Shown here: positions 9,623 to 18,097 of the stretch, in pieces
Layout: every line of letters begins with the position of its first letter
How positions within the stretch are numbered: position 1 is the first letter of the stretch
From: Lachnospiraceae bacterium
GTDB taxonomy: Bacteria; Bacillota; Clostridia; Lachnospirales; Lachnospiraceae
Assembly (NCBI GenBank): GCA_022766515.1
Contig: JALEPA010000020.1
Span: 1-37,825 of the forward strand
Direction of reading: 5' to 3'
DNA length: 37,825 bases
Notes under the pieces: model-generated
What the model was told of the DNA's origin: nothing
The model's input: the letters and a program-made list of their open reading frames with translations, nothing else
The model's database searches: none
Program-made: the position numbers and the translations under genes

Positions 9623-11389
9623 CTACATTTTTGCAAGCTCCGCTTCTTTCTGCAAAAGACTCTGCTTCTCAGCAGCAACACTCTGCTCTAATTGTTTCAT
9701 CTTCTCTAGGTTTTGCTTGATCTCTTCCTGCAGCTTATCTGTATCTCCCACAAGATCTTTGAGCTTGCGATTCCATTCGTCCGCAACCTGCTGTCTCTCT
9801 GCCTCAAGATTCTTACCAACATCTCTATATTTGTTAATAAAGGTCATGTTGTACTCGATCGTATCACGGATCGTCTTCTTGCGGCCCAACGCAAATCCGG
9901 ATGCATCTTTCAATTCATCCTCTAACTTCTTGTTCTCAACTTCCATCTCTTCGATGCGCATGTTGTTTTCACGAATACGCTCATCCACTGCTCCTACCGC
10001 AGCTTCGCCTCTGGAAACAAGTTTCTTGCGATCTTCTTCCAGATTGCCCTTGCTGGATTCCAACTGCTTATTCGCATATTCTACAACTGCCTTCGCATCG
10101 TTGTAATCCTTGATCATGAGATTGATCTTCTGACGGATCTCGTTGATCGCATCCTCCACCTGTTTGCGCACCTGATTCTTCTTCTCTTCCTCCAGCGCAC
10201 GGATTACAGATGGCAATCCCTTATATACCTCTTCCCAATGCTCGTGATTTCTGGATACACGACGGGAGATACGATACTCCACAGTACCCAGATTATCAAA
10301 CTCTGCACGGAGATTTGTCAACTCTGCATAGCAGTCTCTCTCCAGATCCAATACTGTCTTCATGACATCCTCTGGCACACCCTGCTTCTCAAGATCATCA
10401 ATATGATCGTATAAGTCTTCTAAGATTTCTTCCAGATCCGCACCGAAATCTTCCTGTGCATCTGCAAGCTTGTCTCTCATTTCCTTGATCTTTGGATCAG
10501 AGAAACCGGTAAAACGAACCTCGGACAACTCTTTCTTGAAATCTTCCAAATATTTCGTCCAGCCATCAGCCACTTTCTGCAGCTTTGGCTTAACCTCATC
10601 TGCATAAGATCCAAACTCTGCCGGAAGCTCTGCTGCCGGTGCTGCCGCTGCCATTGCTGCCGGACTCGCTGCTGTCGTAGTTTCCATCGGTGCTGCCACC
10701 GGATCCATCGCTCCGCTGTCTGATACCGCTGTCTCTACAATAGATGCCACCTGGGTCGCATCTCCTTCCGGCTCTGCCTGCTCACTTGCTGTCGCCGGAG
10801 CGGACATTGGTGCAGGCTCCGGAGCCTGTTCCGGTATCGGAGCTGTTGTGGTATCTTCCTTAGGGACTTCATGTCCATTGGCATCTACTTCTACCACCGT
10901 GATCTCTACACTCTTTGGATCTGTTCCGTTGTAGGCAACGAGCATCTCAACCAACTCTCTGACTTTCTCTTCTGCCTCCGGAATACATTTGCGGACACGA
11001 GTCTCCATAGAAGCCGTAATGCCATTCACCGTACGATTCAACGCCAGTAAATGCCATTTGAACAGGTAGAAAAATGTCATACCTGTCATGTCCTCATTCT
11101 GCAAAAACTCCCGGATCTCTTCCCCCAAATCATCTAACTTCACTCGGAATTTTACATTTTTCTCAATATATACCATCAAGTTGACCAATTCCGGTGCAAG
11201 CGTGTCCATCTTATCAAAGATACCTGGGAAATCACGCATCGCAGTCGTATTTGCCTGCATTCCCTTCACCTGATGATATGTTCCATCGTAATACAGTTCT
11301 CCCGGCTTAAAGAAAAAGACCCCGCCGTCCAACAGTACCTGGGCTGCCAGAATGCCATCAATCTTTCCGTTTTTACCTATAAGATCCAT
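9623..11389 (-). CDS. Unrecognised coiled-coil protein with Ala/Pro/Thr-rich linker
   Basis: I do not recognise a named family. The 588-aa protein has three parts: an N-terminal globular region of about 170 residues rich in FF/YY aromatics (FFFKPGELYYDG, FFYLFKWHLLALN); a low-complexity linker (about 180-255) dominated by Ala, Pro, Thr and Glu, such as APIPEQAPEPAPMSAPA; and a C-terminal 320 residues of almost continuous charged heptad-like helix, a long coiled coil. There is no signal peptide or membrane span, so it is probably cytosolic. It has its own consensus-like promoter (11552-11580), a leader of about 150 nt, an AAGGAGG ribosome binding site and its own terminator, so it is a monocistronic, probably well-expressed gene. 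The architecture suggests a scaffold or structural role; that is inference. Confidence 0.8.
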   Translation of the reverse strand: MDLIGKNGKIDGILAAQVLLDGGVFFFKPGELYYDGTYHQVKGMQANTTAMRDFPGIFDKMDTLAPELVNLMVYIEKNVKFRVKLDDLGEEIREFLQNEDMTGMTFFYLFKWHLLALNRTVNGITASMETRVRKCIPEAEEKVRELVEMLVAYNGTDPKSVEITVVEVDANGHEVPKEDTTTAPIPEQAPEPAPMSAPATASEQAEPEGDATQVASIVETAVSDSGAMDPVAAPMETTTAASPAAMAAAAPAAELPAEFGSYADEVKPKLQKVADGWTKYLEDFKKELSEVRFTGFSDPKIKEMRDKLADAQEDFGADLEEILEDLYDHIDDLEKQGVPEDVMKTVLDLERDCYAELTNLRAEFDNLGTVEYRISRRVSRNHEHWEEVYKGLPSVIRALEEEKKNQVRKQVEDAINEIRQKINLMIKDYNDAKAVVEYANKQLESSKGNLEEDRKKLVSRGEAAVGAVDERIRENNMRIEEMEVENKKLEDELKDASGFALGRKKTIRDTIEYNMTFINKYRDVGKNLEAERQQVADEWNRKLKDLVGDTDKLQEEIKQNLEKMKQLEQSVAAEKQSLLQKEAELAKM

Positions 11390-11551
11390 AAAACGCGCCT
11401 CCTTACTACATGTTCTGTCCTTCTCTAATCTATGTAAATGGTATAATTAACCTATTTTTCAGTAGTTTTTTGCAGTCTATGCTTTACATTTCATTCATAT
11501 TTGTGTTACATCTCCTCCCAAAGGGTAGACTGCCCATAGGTTACCTTTCCT

Positions 11552-11580
11552 ATTATACTTTTCTTTTGTGATTCTGTCAT
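11552..11580 (-). promoter_or_regulatory. Promoter of the coiled-coil protein gene
   Basis: On the minus strand ATGACA (11580-11575), 17 bases, then TATAAT (11557-11552). Initiation near 11545 would give a leader of roughly 155 nt. Confidence 0.7.
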
Positions 11581-11707
11581 CACCTTTTTGTGATTTAATA
11601 TGTAAACAATTTGTAAACTTTTCGTGAATATGCCCTATTTGTGGTCTGCTTTCCATCTAGGTACTACATGGTGTGCCTTTGAATTTTTTGTGAAATTTGT
11701 TTTTTCG

Positions 11708-11736
11708 TTGCCACCCTTTTCAAACTATGCTATACT
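11708..11736 (+). promoter_or_regulatory. Promoter of the LacI-family regulator gene
   Basis: TTGCCA (11708-11713), a 17-base spacer, then TATACT (11731-11736). The predicted start lies within or next to the operator-like sequence at 11740-11755, as expected for an autorepressed regulator. Confidence 0.75.
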
Positions 11737-11739
11737 GAT

Positions 11740-11755
11740 AGCGAAAACGATTAAG
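11740..11755. promoter_or_regulatory. LacI/CcpA-type operator, probably autoregulatory
   Basis: The sequence AGCGAAAACGATTAAG contains the LacI/GalR-family core (GNAANCGNWW around a central CG), though the outer half-site bases do not match. It overlaps the predicted transcription start of the adjacent regulator gene. I did not find a convincing second copy in front of the sugar-related genes in the window. Confidence 0.5.
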
Positions 11756-11775
11756 AATGGAGGATTTAACAATTC

Positions 11776-12792
11776 ATGGCATCAATCAAAGACATTGCAA
11801 AGCTGTGTGGAGTGTCGGTTGCGACGGTGAGTAAAGCCTTAAACGACAAGACGGACATCAGCGAAGAAACAAAGCAGCACATCAAACAAGTTGCCAAGGA
11901 AATGGGGTATGTCCCTCAGTATTATGCCAGAGCGATCCGTACGAATAAAAGTTACAACATTGGTGTGCTTTTTATGGACGATGCAATGAGTGGACTGACG
12001 CATGATTATTTTTCCTATATTTTGAATAGCTTTAAGGTGACTGCCGAAAAGAAAGGCTATGATATCACCTTTATCAACAGCGACCAAACGCATAACAAAC
12101 ATAAAACCTACCTGGAGCATTGCCGGTATCGTGGACTGGATGGCGTGATGATCGCTTGTATTAATTTTGACAATGAGGATGTAAAGGCATTGATCCAAAG
12201 CGACATTCCGGTCGTGACTGTTGACCGCTCTTATCCTAATACGATATCGGTCATGTCCGACAACATTAACGGAATGGAGTCTCTTGTCGAATATATTATT
12301 TCTCAGGGTCATAAGCGTATTGCTTATTTTTCCGGGGAAGATTCTACTGTTACGACCCAGCGTATCAACAGCTATCAAAATACCATGCGCAAGCACGGAT
12401 TAGAGATTCCGGAGGAATATCACATTCGGACAGAGTACCGCAATCTCGCGGCAGCCAGAAAATATACCAAGCTGCTATTGTCTCTGCCAACACCGCCTAC
12501 CTGTATCATCTATCAGGATGACTACTCCGCAGTGGGTGGCATGGAATTGATCCGCGAAATGGGCTTGTCTGTTCCGGAGGACATCTCCGTAGCAGGATAT
12601 GATGATATCTTCATCGCCAGACAGTTACAGCCTCGTCTTACAACGGTACACCAGGATACCGAAGTCATCGGCTGTCTCGCTGCTGAGCAGCTTATCGCAT
12701 TGATTGAAAACAAAAAACGGGGTTCTTTCGAGCCGATCATTGTAGGCTCACACTTAGAAAAAGGTGAATCGGTTGGAAAAATTACCGAATAA
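11776..12792 (+). CDS. LacI/GalR-family transcriptional regulator
   Basis: A 338-aa DNA-binding repressor. The N-terminal helix-turn-helix is textbook: MASIKDIAKLCGVSVATVSKALN, with the hinge helix near residues 45-60. A periplasmic-binding-protein-like ligand domain follows (about 60-335), with typical GVMIACINF, SVAGYDD and PRLTTVHQD segments. GGAGG lies 12 bases before the ATG, a little far but acceptable. The ligand is probably a sugar, but the sequence does not say which. Nearby candidates are the GH42/PepD operon and the divergent coiled-coil gene. The operator-like site at its own promoter suggests autoregulation. Confidence 0.93.
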   Translation: MASIKDIAKLCGVSVATVSKALNDKTDISEETKQHIKQVAKEMGYVPQYYARAIRTNKSYNIGVLFMDDAMSGLTHDYFSYILNSFKVTAEKKGYDITFINSDQTHNKHKTYLEHCRYRGLDGVMIACINFDNEDVKALIQSDIPVVTVDRSYPNTISVMSDNINGMESLVEYIISQGHKRIAYFSGEDSTVTTQRINSYQNTMRKHGLEIPEEYHIRTEYRNLAAARKYTKLLLSLPTPPTCIIYQDDYSAVGGMELIREMGLSVPEDISVAGYDDIFIARQLQPRLTTVHQDTEVIGCLAAEQLIALIENKKRGSFEPIIVGSHLEKGESVGKITE

Positions 12793-12795
12793 AAA

Positions 12796-12812
12796 ATGAG
12801 CAATTTCCTATT
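12796..12812 (+). repeat. Fragment of the interspersed palindromic repeat (tail only)
   Basis: ATGAGCAATTTCCTATT is identical over 17 bases to the tail of the full repeat unit at 24675-24691. The hairpin parts are absent. It lies right after the lacI-type stop codon. Confidence 0.6.
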
Positions 12813-12829
12813 CCATAAAAAAGCGCAAA

Positions 12830-12865
12830 AAATAGAGGCTGATCGTTAGATCAAAGCCTCTATTT
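12830..12865 (-). terminator. Terminator of the HD-GYP gene, overlapping its stop codon
   Basis: An 11-bp stem (AAATAGAGGCT with its complement) has its 3' arm followed on the minus strand by TTTTTTGCGCTTTTTT. The stop codon of the HD-GYP gene (12848-12846) lies inside the loop. On the plus strand only a weak T-run follows, so it may also partly stop the convergent lacI-type gene. Confidence 0.8.
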
Positions 12866-13931
12866 GTATGTGAAAATTTTTAGACAAGTCATAACTATTT
12901 CCCTGCTCCGTGATCACAACCGGACGCGATATAAACGATTTATTCAGCAAGACAACTTTTCCATTTTCTCCATTGGACAAACGCACTTCGGTGTTGACAT
13001 AAGCTTCTATCGTTCGCTCCATGAACAAAAGCAGCACGCTTGGTTCATACAAGTCTTTTTCCCGCTCCATCATCTCGATGACCGTAAACGGACAGATTCC
13101 TTTGCGATAACAACGGTTTGCCGTCATGGCATCATACACATCCGCCACCGCTACGATCGACGAAAAATATCCAATCTCCGAACGAGAAAGACCTAACGGA
13201 TAGCCACTTCCATCAAATCGCTCATGATGCTGCAACGCTGCGAGTTTGATTCGATCATCCAGATTTTTATCTTTTAAGATCTCGTATCCGTAAGCCGGAT
13301 GTTTCTTGACTAACTCATATTCTTCTGCTGTCAATTTACCCGGTTTGGTAATGATCTCTGATGGTATTTTTAACTTGCCAATATCGTGCAGCAGTCCACA
13401 AGTGACCAACACATTCAGATCGTCTTCATTCATGCGAAGCCAGTTGCCGATCACATTACAGATCAGCGCTACATTCATGGAGTGCGTGTAAGTCAAGTCG
13501 TCATAACCACGCATACACTGCAGCATATCCAGCAAATGCAGAGGATTCCGTGTCTTTTTCAAGATCGACTTCACATCGTTTAACATATTGTCGACCAGAC
13601 CATCGGTACTCTTCGTCACAATATCATTCAATGACTGACGAAATCCATTGACACAATCGGTAAATTCACTCTCAAATTCCTTAAAATCCTCGGAATTTTG
13701 CACGCGTTCAAAATAGGTCAGTGTTTCTTTCGGCTGTTCCGCTACCGCAGACACTTCCTCCTGTGCATACACTTTCACTGCCTTGACCGCATAATATTTC
13801 AGCTTTTCTATAATTTCTTCTGTTAATACCGTGTTACTTTGAATGACCAGATGATTTGTCGATGTATACGCCGCCTCCGACGAAACCATTCCCGGTTTGA
13901 GATTTGCTGTTAATACTTTTTTAATCTTCAT
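12846..13931 (-). CDS. HD-GYP domain cyclic-di-GMP phosphodiesterase
   Basis: A 361-aa cytosolic protein. The HD-GYP domain (about 140-330) is complete: H150, LLHDIGKLKIP (H182-D183), H211, QHHERFDGSGYP (H235-H236, GYP at 243-245) and a later AVADVYDAMT (D264). Such enzymes hydrolyse cyclic-di-GMP and thereby favour motility over sessile growth. The N-terminal 140 residues resemble the helper region common in this family and hold no recognised sensor. It follows a small membrane protein gene by 29 bases and shares its promoter (14420-14448). GAAGGGAT serves as ribosome binding site. A link with the flagellar genes elsewhere in the window is plausible but inferred. Confidence 0.92.
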   Translation of the reverse strand: MKIKKVLTANLKPGMVSSEAAYTSTNHLVIQSNTVLTEEIIEKLKYYAVKAVKVYAQEEVSAVAEQPKETLTYFERVQNSEDFKEFESEFTDCVNGFRQSLNDIVTKSTDGLVDNMLNDVKSILKKTRNPLHLLDMLQCMRGYDDLTYTHSMNVALICNVIGNWLRMNEDDLNVLVTCGLLHDIGKLKIPSEIITKPGKLTAEEYELVKKHPAYGYEILKDKNLDDRIKLAALQHHERFDGSGYPLGLSRSEIGYFSSIVAVADVYDAMTANRCYRKGICPFTVIEMMEREKDLYEPSVLLLFMERTIEAYVNTEVRLSNGENGKVVLLNKSFISRPVVITEQGNSYDLSKNFHIQIEALI

Positions 13932-13960
13932 ATGTTCATCCCTTCATTATGTGAATTTCC

Positions 13961-14347
13961 CTAATGTTTTGGGAAATAGATCAATAATAAATACGCCCAC
14001 CGAAGAAGTCCTCCCGTTATCAGCAGACCCGCCTGCAAGATCACATCAAACTTTTTGCGTTTTATGCGGTCCTTGCCTGTCTTCTCCTCTTTTTCCACCA
14101 GATCAATCTGTATTGTATTTCTTTGTATCACATATCGATATACCGCCAGCACGAAAAACCAAAGCAGAAACATGACCGCTCCCGCCAGCTGCAATAGTCC
14201 CTCTTTCTGAGGTCGATACGCTCCACTGTCGTTTGCCGCTCCCGTCAGGAGACGAAACGCATAATACAGATAATCCAAGGAAATAAATCCCCACACCAAA
14301 CTAATCACAGAAAACACGATGCGTTTTCCCAGCATCTTTCGTGACAT
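13961..14347 (-). CDS. Small membrane protein of unknown function
   Basis: A 128-aa protein beginning MSRKMLGKR with about three membrane segments, a central basic/acidic cytosolic loop (LVEKEEKTGKDRIKRKKF) and a final hydrophobic hairpin. I recognise no family. The reading frame extends upstream to 14515, but a good promoter (14420-14448) lies inside that extension and AGAAGGGGG stands 6 bases before ATG 14347, so the shorter start is preferred. It is co-transcribed with the HD-GYP gene 29 bases downstream and could be its membrane partner, which is inference only. Confidence 0.6.
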   Translation of the reverse strand: MSRKMLGKRIVFSVISLVWGFISLDYLYYAFRLLTGAANDSGAYRPQKEGLLQLAGAVMFLLWFFVLAVYRYVIQRNTIQIDLVEKEEKTGKDRIKRKKFDVILQAGLLITGGLLRWAYLLLIYFPKH

Positions 14348-14419
14348 AAACATCCCCCTTCTATCTTCCATCCAAAGTACGGATTTTTGCTTTGTCACTG
14401 CATGGTACAGATTGTTATT

Positions 14420-14448
14420 AGTATAAACCGCAACCAGACAAAAAGCAA
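14420..14448 (-). promoter_or_regulatory. Promoter for the small membrane protein and HD-GYP genes
   Basis: On the minus strand TTGCTT (14448-14443), 17 bases, then TATACT (14425-14420). Predicted start near 14413, giving a leader of about 65 nt. Confidence 0.7.
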
Positions 14449-14532
14449 GCAGACAGCGTCCGATCCCACATAAGAAGGCTCGACTTTCTTCTACCCGCTT
14501 TTTGCCAGATTGCATTCCCTCTTTTCAGTCAA

Positions 14533-16398
14533 TTATTTCTTCTTGTTTTTGCCAAGCTTTGCTTTCGCATTCGCTGCTACAACAATCGCTTTCTTCTTTT
14601 TGTCCACCGTATTGGACTTGATCTTTCCGCTGACAACCGCGCGGTTCAATACATAAATGCTAAATTGTTTTGCCTTGCTGACTTTGTTTTTGGAAACGCC
14701 GCCTTTGACCTTAACATAATTGTTGATCATGATGCCGTTCCATCCGGCGCCGATCACCTTGTTGCCCTTAATGCCCTTGCCAACACGCGACTTATTTAAT
14801 ACATAAATACCATTCAGCTTTGACTTGCGGATCAAGTTAGACAAAATCGAGCCATTCACGATCGATCCATTGTCAATGCTGATTGCTGTCTGCTTCGCAT
14901 TTTTGATCGTATTTTTCTCAATGTTTTTCAACACCTTGGATTTTCCGTACATATGAATTCCATTTTTGCCCGGATTGACGATCGTATTGTTGCTGATCCT
15001 GGAGGCAGAGCTCTTGTCCTGCAGGAAAATTCCATTCTGCTGTACATTGTTGATCACATTTCCTGCGATCACATTTTTCACACTGGCTTTGCCTAAATGA
15101 ATACCATTGTACTTCTTCGCCTTAGCGATCGGATCGTTCTTATCGTATCCCACGCCCGTGATCACATTGTTGTAGAGTGAACATTTCTTGGCATCATCCA
15201 AAGAAATTCCATAACCGGATGTCGTAATCTTGTTGCCTGCCACTGTGACGCCTGCTACATAATAATCACCAGGTGTCACTTTTCCGTGATCTACCGGATT
15301 CGTCTCTGTCTTTGTAATCTTTCGCCCAAACAGTTTGATACCAAAATCGCCTTCGCTCAGTTTGTTATATTTCGTGATGATCGTATTTCCACTGATCAGA
15401 GAAGCCGCATCTGTGCGAACCGTTCCCTTGTATTTCTTCTTTCCATCCTGGATCGTCGTGAAGATCGTCTTTGCATCACCCTTAGAATACTGGAACAAAA
15501 CACCTGATCCGCAGTTCGTCATCACATTACCGGTGATCGTTGCTTTATAATAGTTCAAAGCGGTAACACATTCCTGATCTACATTGGTAAAAGTATTATT
15601 CAAGATCTGAATGTTCTCAATATATGCACCCTGCAATAAGGAATGAGAACCGATTCCACGAGATACATTGATAAATTTACATCCACTGATCACTACATTT
15701 TTCATCATCGTTCCATCATAAATGATCTCCGGATAAATGCTGTTATGTGCGGCAAGATCCAGCTGCAGTGCCTCTCTCTTACCGGATGCTTTCGTCATAT
15801 CACGAAATGTACATCCTGTCACCTTAAAGTCATCGATCGCTGCAACCTCTAACTGATGGTTGTTGTTGCCGCCTTTGATCGTTACATCTTTGACAGTAAC
15901 ATGACTTGCGTGGAAAATACGCATCTGCGTCTTCTTGTTTTTGCTTGATCCTACCCAGGTTCCACCTAAAATATTAATATTTTCAAATCCCTTGTAACCA
16001 CTGCACTTAGCAGAATTCACATAGGAAACTGTTCCCGATACCAGCATATTGAAATTTCCGGCAGATGGATCACAAGTGATCGTCGCACCATATGCGGATA
16101 ATGTTGTGTTGCTAAGAATATGCGTAATACCGGACAGCTTATAATTTCCAGCCGGAATCTTTACCGTATAGTGCTTCTTGGAAGTCGCTCTCGCTCCCAC
16201 ATTACGCAAAGCACCGTCCAGCGCACCCGTAATATCATCTCCATTTTTAACATCCAGCGTGGCAATGCATTTATCCGTGTCAACTTCATATCCGTATTGC
16301 TGCTCGACTGCCGCCTTAGATGAAGCCGGGATCAACACTGCTGCCGCAAGCAATGCCACTCCGGCTACCGTCCATTTTGTGATCATTTTTTTGAACAT
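14533..16398 (-). CDS. Secreted right-handed parallel beta-helix protein
   Basis: A 621-aa exported protein. It starts MFKKMITKWTVAG, with a hydrophobic signal core and a likely signal-peptidase site after SSKA near residue 30. The rest is a long run of parallel beta-helix coils: repeated patterns such as NTIVNPGKNGIHM, NLIRKSKLNGIYV and NKVIGAGWNGIMI, with asparagine ladders. This fold is typical of pectate lyase-like polysaccharide enzymes and surface glycan-binding proteins. A definite catalytic set cannot be assigned by eye. The C-terminus is very basic (AKAKLGKNKKK), which may bind anionic wall polymers; no LPXTG or transmembrane anchor is seen. The frame runs to 16446, but GGGGAGG 8 bases before ATG 16398 marks the start, and the extension crosses a repeat remnant. 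Confidence 0.82.
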   Translation of the reverse strand: MFKKMITKWTVAGVALLAAAVLIPASSKAAVEQQYGYEVDTDKCIATLDVKNGDDITGALDGALRNVGARATSKKHYTVKIPAGNYKLSGITHILSNTTLSAYGATITCDPSAGNFNMLVSGTVSYVNSAKCSGYKGFENINILGGTWVGSSKNKKTQMRIFHASHVTVKDVTIKGGNNNHQLEVAAIDDFKVTGCTFRDMTKASGKREALQLDLAAHNSIYPEIIYDGTMMKNVVISGCKFINVSRGIGSHSLLQGAYIENIQILNNTFTNVDQECVTALNYYKATITGNVMTNCGSGVLFQYSKGDAKTIFTTIQDGKKKYKGTVRTDAASLISGNTIITKYNKLSEGDFGIKLFGRKITKTETNPVDHGKVTPGDYYVAGVTVAGNKITTSGYGISLDDAKKCSLYNNVITGVGYDKNDPIAKAKKYNGIHLGKASVKNVIAGNVINNVQQNGIFLQDKSSASRISNNTIVNPGKNGIHMYGKSKVLKNIEKNTIKNAKQTAISIDNGSIVNGSILSNLIRKSKLNGIYVLNKSRVGKGIKGNKVIGAGWNGIMINNYVKVKGGVSKNKVSKAKQFSIYVLNRAVVSGKIKSNTVDKKKKAIVVAANAKAKLGKNKKK

Positions 16399-16435
16399 CT
16401 TCTTTTCCTCCCCATTTTCTTTTTTCTTAAGCAAG

Positions 16436-16480
16436 ACCAACGCCAACGCTTTGCTCTTACATTACGAGCCTTTTTCTTAT
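16436..16480 (+). repeat. Degenerate copy of the interspersed palindromic repeat
   Basis: CCAACGCTTTGCTCT matches the right half of hairpin 1 of the full units (CCAGCGTTTTGCTCT). TACGAGC followed by a T-rich tail then matches the unit tail (compare TACGAGCAATTTCTTAAT at 28645-28662). The second hairpin is deleted. It lies between the GH26-like gene terminator and the beta-helix gene. Confidence 0.5.
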
Positions 16481-16488
16481 TCCCTAAA

Positions 16489-16517
16489 CACAACGGGAGC
16501 CAGCGGCTCCCATCGTG
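16489..16517 (-). terminator. Probable terminator of the GH26-like gene
   Basis: In the minus-strand transcript a 13-bp stem, including G-U pairs, closes on a 3-nt GCT loop (CACGATGGGAGCC-GCT-GGCTCCCGTTGTG). Only TTTAG follows, so termination strength is uncertain. It lies 61 bases after the stop codon. Confidence 0.6.
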
Positions 16518-16577
16518 ATATTCTCATTTAATTGTTCTCCGAGCGCTCCGAACCTCAGATTGCCCTATTCGTCCTGC

Positions 16578-18029
16578 TTATTTTACGATTGGTGCAAAAC
16601 GGATACGAACCTGTGGCAGAGACTTCAACTCTGTATAGTAATTTGTCATCCAGTCATCACCCTGCTCCGGATCATTTTCACCTGATGCAGGTGGTGCAAA
16701 GATCTTCAAAGTCATATCTGCTTCACCCTGCAATGGTTTCTTGAAAAATGCACTCATCATATCGATGCATTTTACACCCGGTGCCTTATAGAACCAATGT
16801 CCATTGATCTCCATCATAAGGTTCATGTCGATGTTATCATCGTCAAAATATACCTCGCAGAATACCGGATTCTTCTCAAAATGCAATGGAATTGCAACAC
16901 CCTCTGCATCTTCAGATCCGCCCCAGCGCATCTTTGCAGGCAATGCGATCTCTTCTCCCTCGTCCATAGCAGGGCTAAAGAAATCTTCATGAATGATCTC
17001 ACGGTAAGTATCTAAAATTGGCTGCTCGATTCCGACATTTGCGTTATTAGGATCCTCGATCTCAAGTCCCAAACGACCTCTGTCGCGCATCTGATACAAT
17101 GTGAAACCGGAAAGCCATTTTTCCTTGTCTGCCTTGAGCATCTCACAGAAGTCTTTCAACATCTGTGCCTGATCGTACGCACCCGTAACATCACCGTCTG
17201 CGTTAAACTCAGACAATACCATTGGCTTCTTTTCTCCATGATTTACATAGGTATATCTCTCATAGCTGTTCTTTGCAAGCTTGTAGATCTTCTCTACCGT
17301 ATGACGAGCGAAAGTATCGCCGCCCTCCTCTGCAACATCGTATGGCCATCCCCAGTGAAGTGCCATGTAACGGTCTACAGATACAATGTCAGCTGCACGG
17401 GATGCCTCTGCGAAGATGTCTTCCATTTCCATCTTCTCATCCTCTAACTCCTTGCAGCCATCCAGACAAATGATCGTCTTAACATTTGGAGCTTCTCTAT
17501 GGATGATCTCACAGCAATGGGTAAAGAATGCTGCTACTTCCTCATAAGATGCTCTCTTGTTGAAAGAGAACCAGTTACCTGTTGCCTCATGGTTGATACG
17601 AAGCTGTACACGACCAAAAGTACGAAGATCCTTTGCGATCGCTACGATATGATCATCGGTCAGCTTTGGATCGATCGTGATCGTCAACAAAACATCCTGT
17701 CCATGTTTACGGACATCTCTCATATAAGTAAATGGCTCATCGTCTAATGTTCCATTCAAGCCACCCTTGTAAGTAAAGTAATCATCGTATGGGAAGTCCC
17801 ATGCAAACTGTACGGATGGATCTGCATGTACCACGCTGGCACGACCAGGCCACTTGTCATCGTTTGGATAATAACAATACATCAAATTGATCGCTCTATG
17901 TGGACGGCCAAGTTTGTGGAGAATGTAATCCTGATCTACATACTCTCCTCTCTCGCTTCCATCCCCCAGATCTACTGCACACTGTGCAGGTCCCATATGC
18001 AACGCCTTAACTTTCAACTGTTCGCTCAT
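16578..18029 (-). CDS. GH26-like TIM-barrel glycoside hydrolase homologue (cytosolic)
   Basis: A 483-aa protein without a signal peptide. Two segments look like the catalytic pair of clan GH-A enzymes: QLRINHEATGNWF (H147-E148, resembling the HExNGxW acid/base motif of GH26) and KPMVLSEFNADGD (E274, nucleophile position). The middle reads as a beta/alpha barrel, and the C-terminal 150 residues form a beta-rich domain with many Asp and Trp residues. The substrate is unknown; beta-mannan or a related beta-glycan is only a guess. The longer frame to 18065 begins before the predicted transcription start. GGAGG 6 bases before ATG 18029 and the promoter at 18069-18097 support this start. It follows metY but has its own promoter. 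Confidence 0.6.
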   Translation of the reverse strand: MSEQLKVKALHMGPAQCAVDLGDGSERGEYVDQDYILHKLGRPHRAINLMYCYYPNDDKWPGRASVVHADPSVQFAWDFPYDDYFTYKGGLNGTLDDEPFTYMRDVRKHGQDVLLTITIDPKLTDDHIVAIAKDLRTFGRVQLRINHEATGNWFSFNKRASYEEVAAFFTHCCEIIHREAPNVKTIICLDGCKELEDEKMEMEDIFAEASRAADIVSVDRYMALHWGWPYDVAEEGGDTFARHTVEKIYKLAKNSYERYTYVNHGEKKPMVLSEFNADGDVTGAYDQAQMLKDFCEMLKADKEKWLSGFTLYQMRDRGRLGLEIEDPNNANVGIEQPILDTYREIIHEDFFSPAMDEGEEIALPAKMRWGGSEDAEGVAIPLHFEKNPVFCEVYFDDDNIDMNLMMEINGHWFYKAPGVKCIDMMSAFFKKPLQGEADMTLKIFAPPASGENDPEQGDDWMTNYYTELKSLPQVRIRFAPIVK

Positions 18030-18068
18030 TCTATTCCTCCATTTCTTCGCATAGCATAATCTCATTGG

Positions 18069-18097
18069 ATTATAGCAGATTCCACATCAATCTTCAA
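18069..18097 (-). promoter_or_regulatory. Promoter of the GH26-like gene
   Basis: On the minus strand TTGAAG (18097-18092), 17 bases, then an extended -10 TGCTATAAT (hexamer 18074-18069). The -35 box lies inside the last codons of metY. The predicted start near 18062 excludes a protein start at 18065. Confidence 0.8.

Larger units (their letters stand above)
11390..11775. other. Divergent intergenic region (386 bp)
   Basis: A gene-free, AT-rich region between the coiled-coil gene and the LacI-type regulator. It holds a promoter for each gene (11552-11580 minus, 11708-11736 plus) and the candidate operator at 11740-11755. The minus leader of about 150 nt includes a strong but unused GGGAGGAG followed by ATG TAA near 11510-11520. 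I find no RNA gene here. Confidence 0.6.

Noticed and set aside
11500-11525. Small upstream reading frame in the leader of the coiled-coil gene
   Set aside because: GGGAGGAG is followed by ATG TAA or by a four-residue frame; too little to call a regulatory leader peptide.
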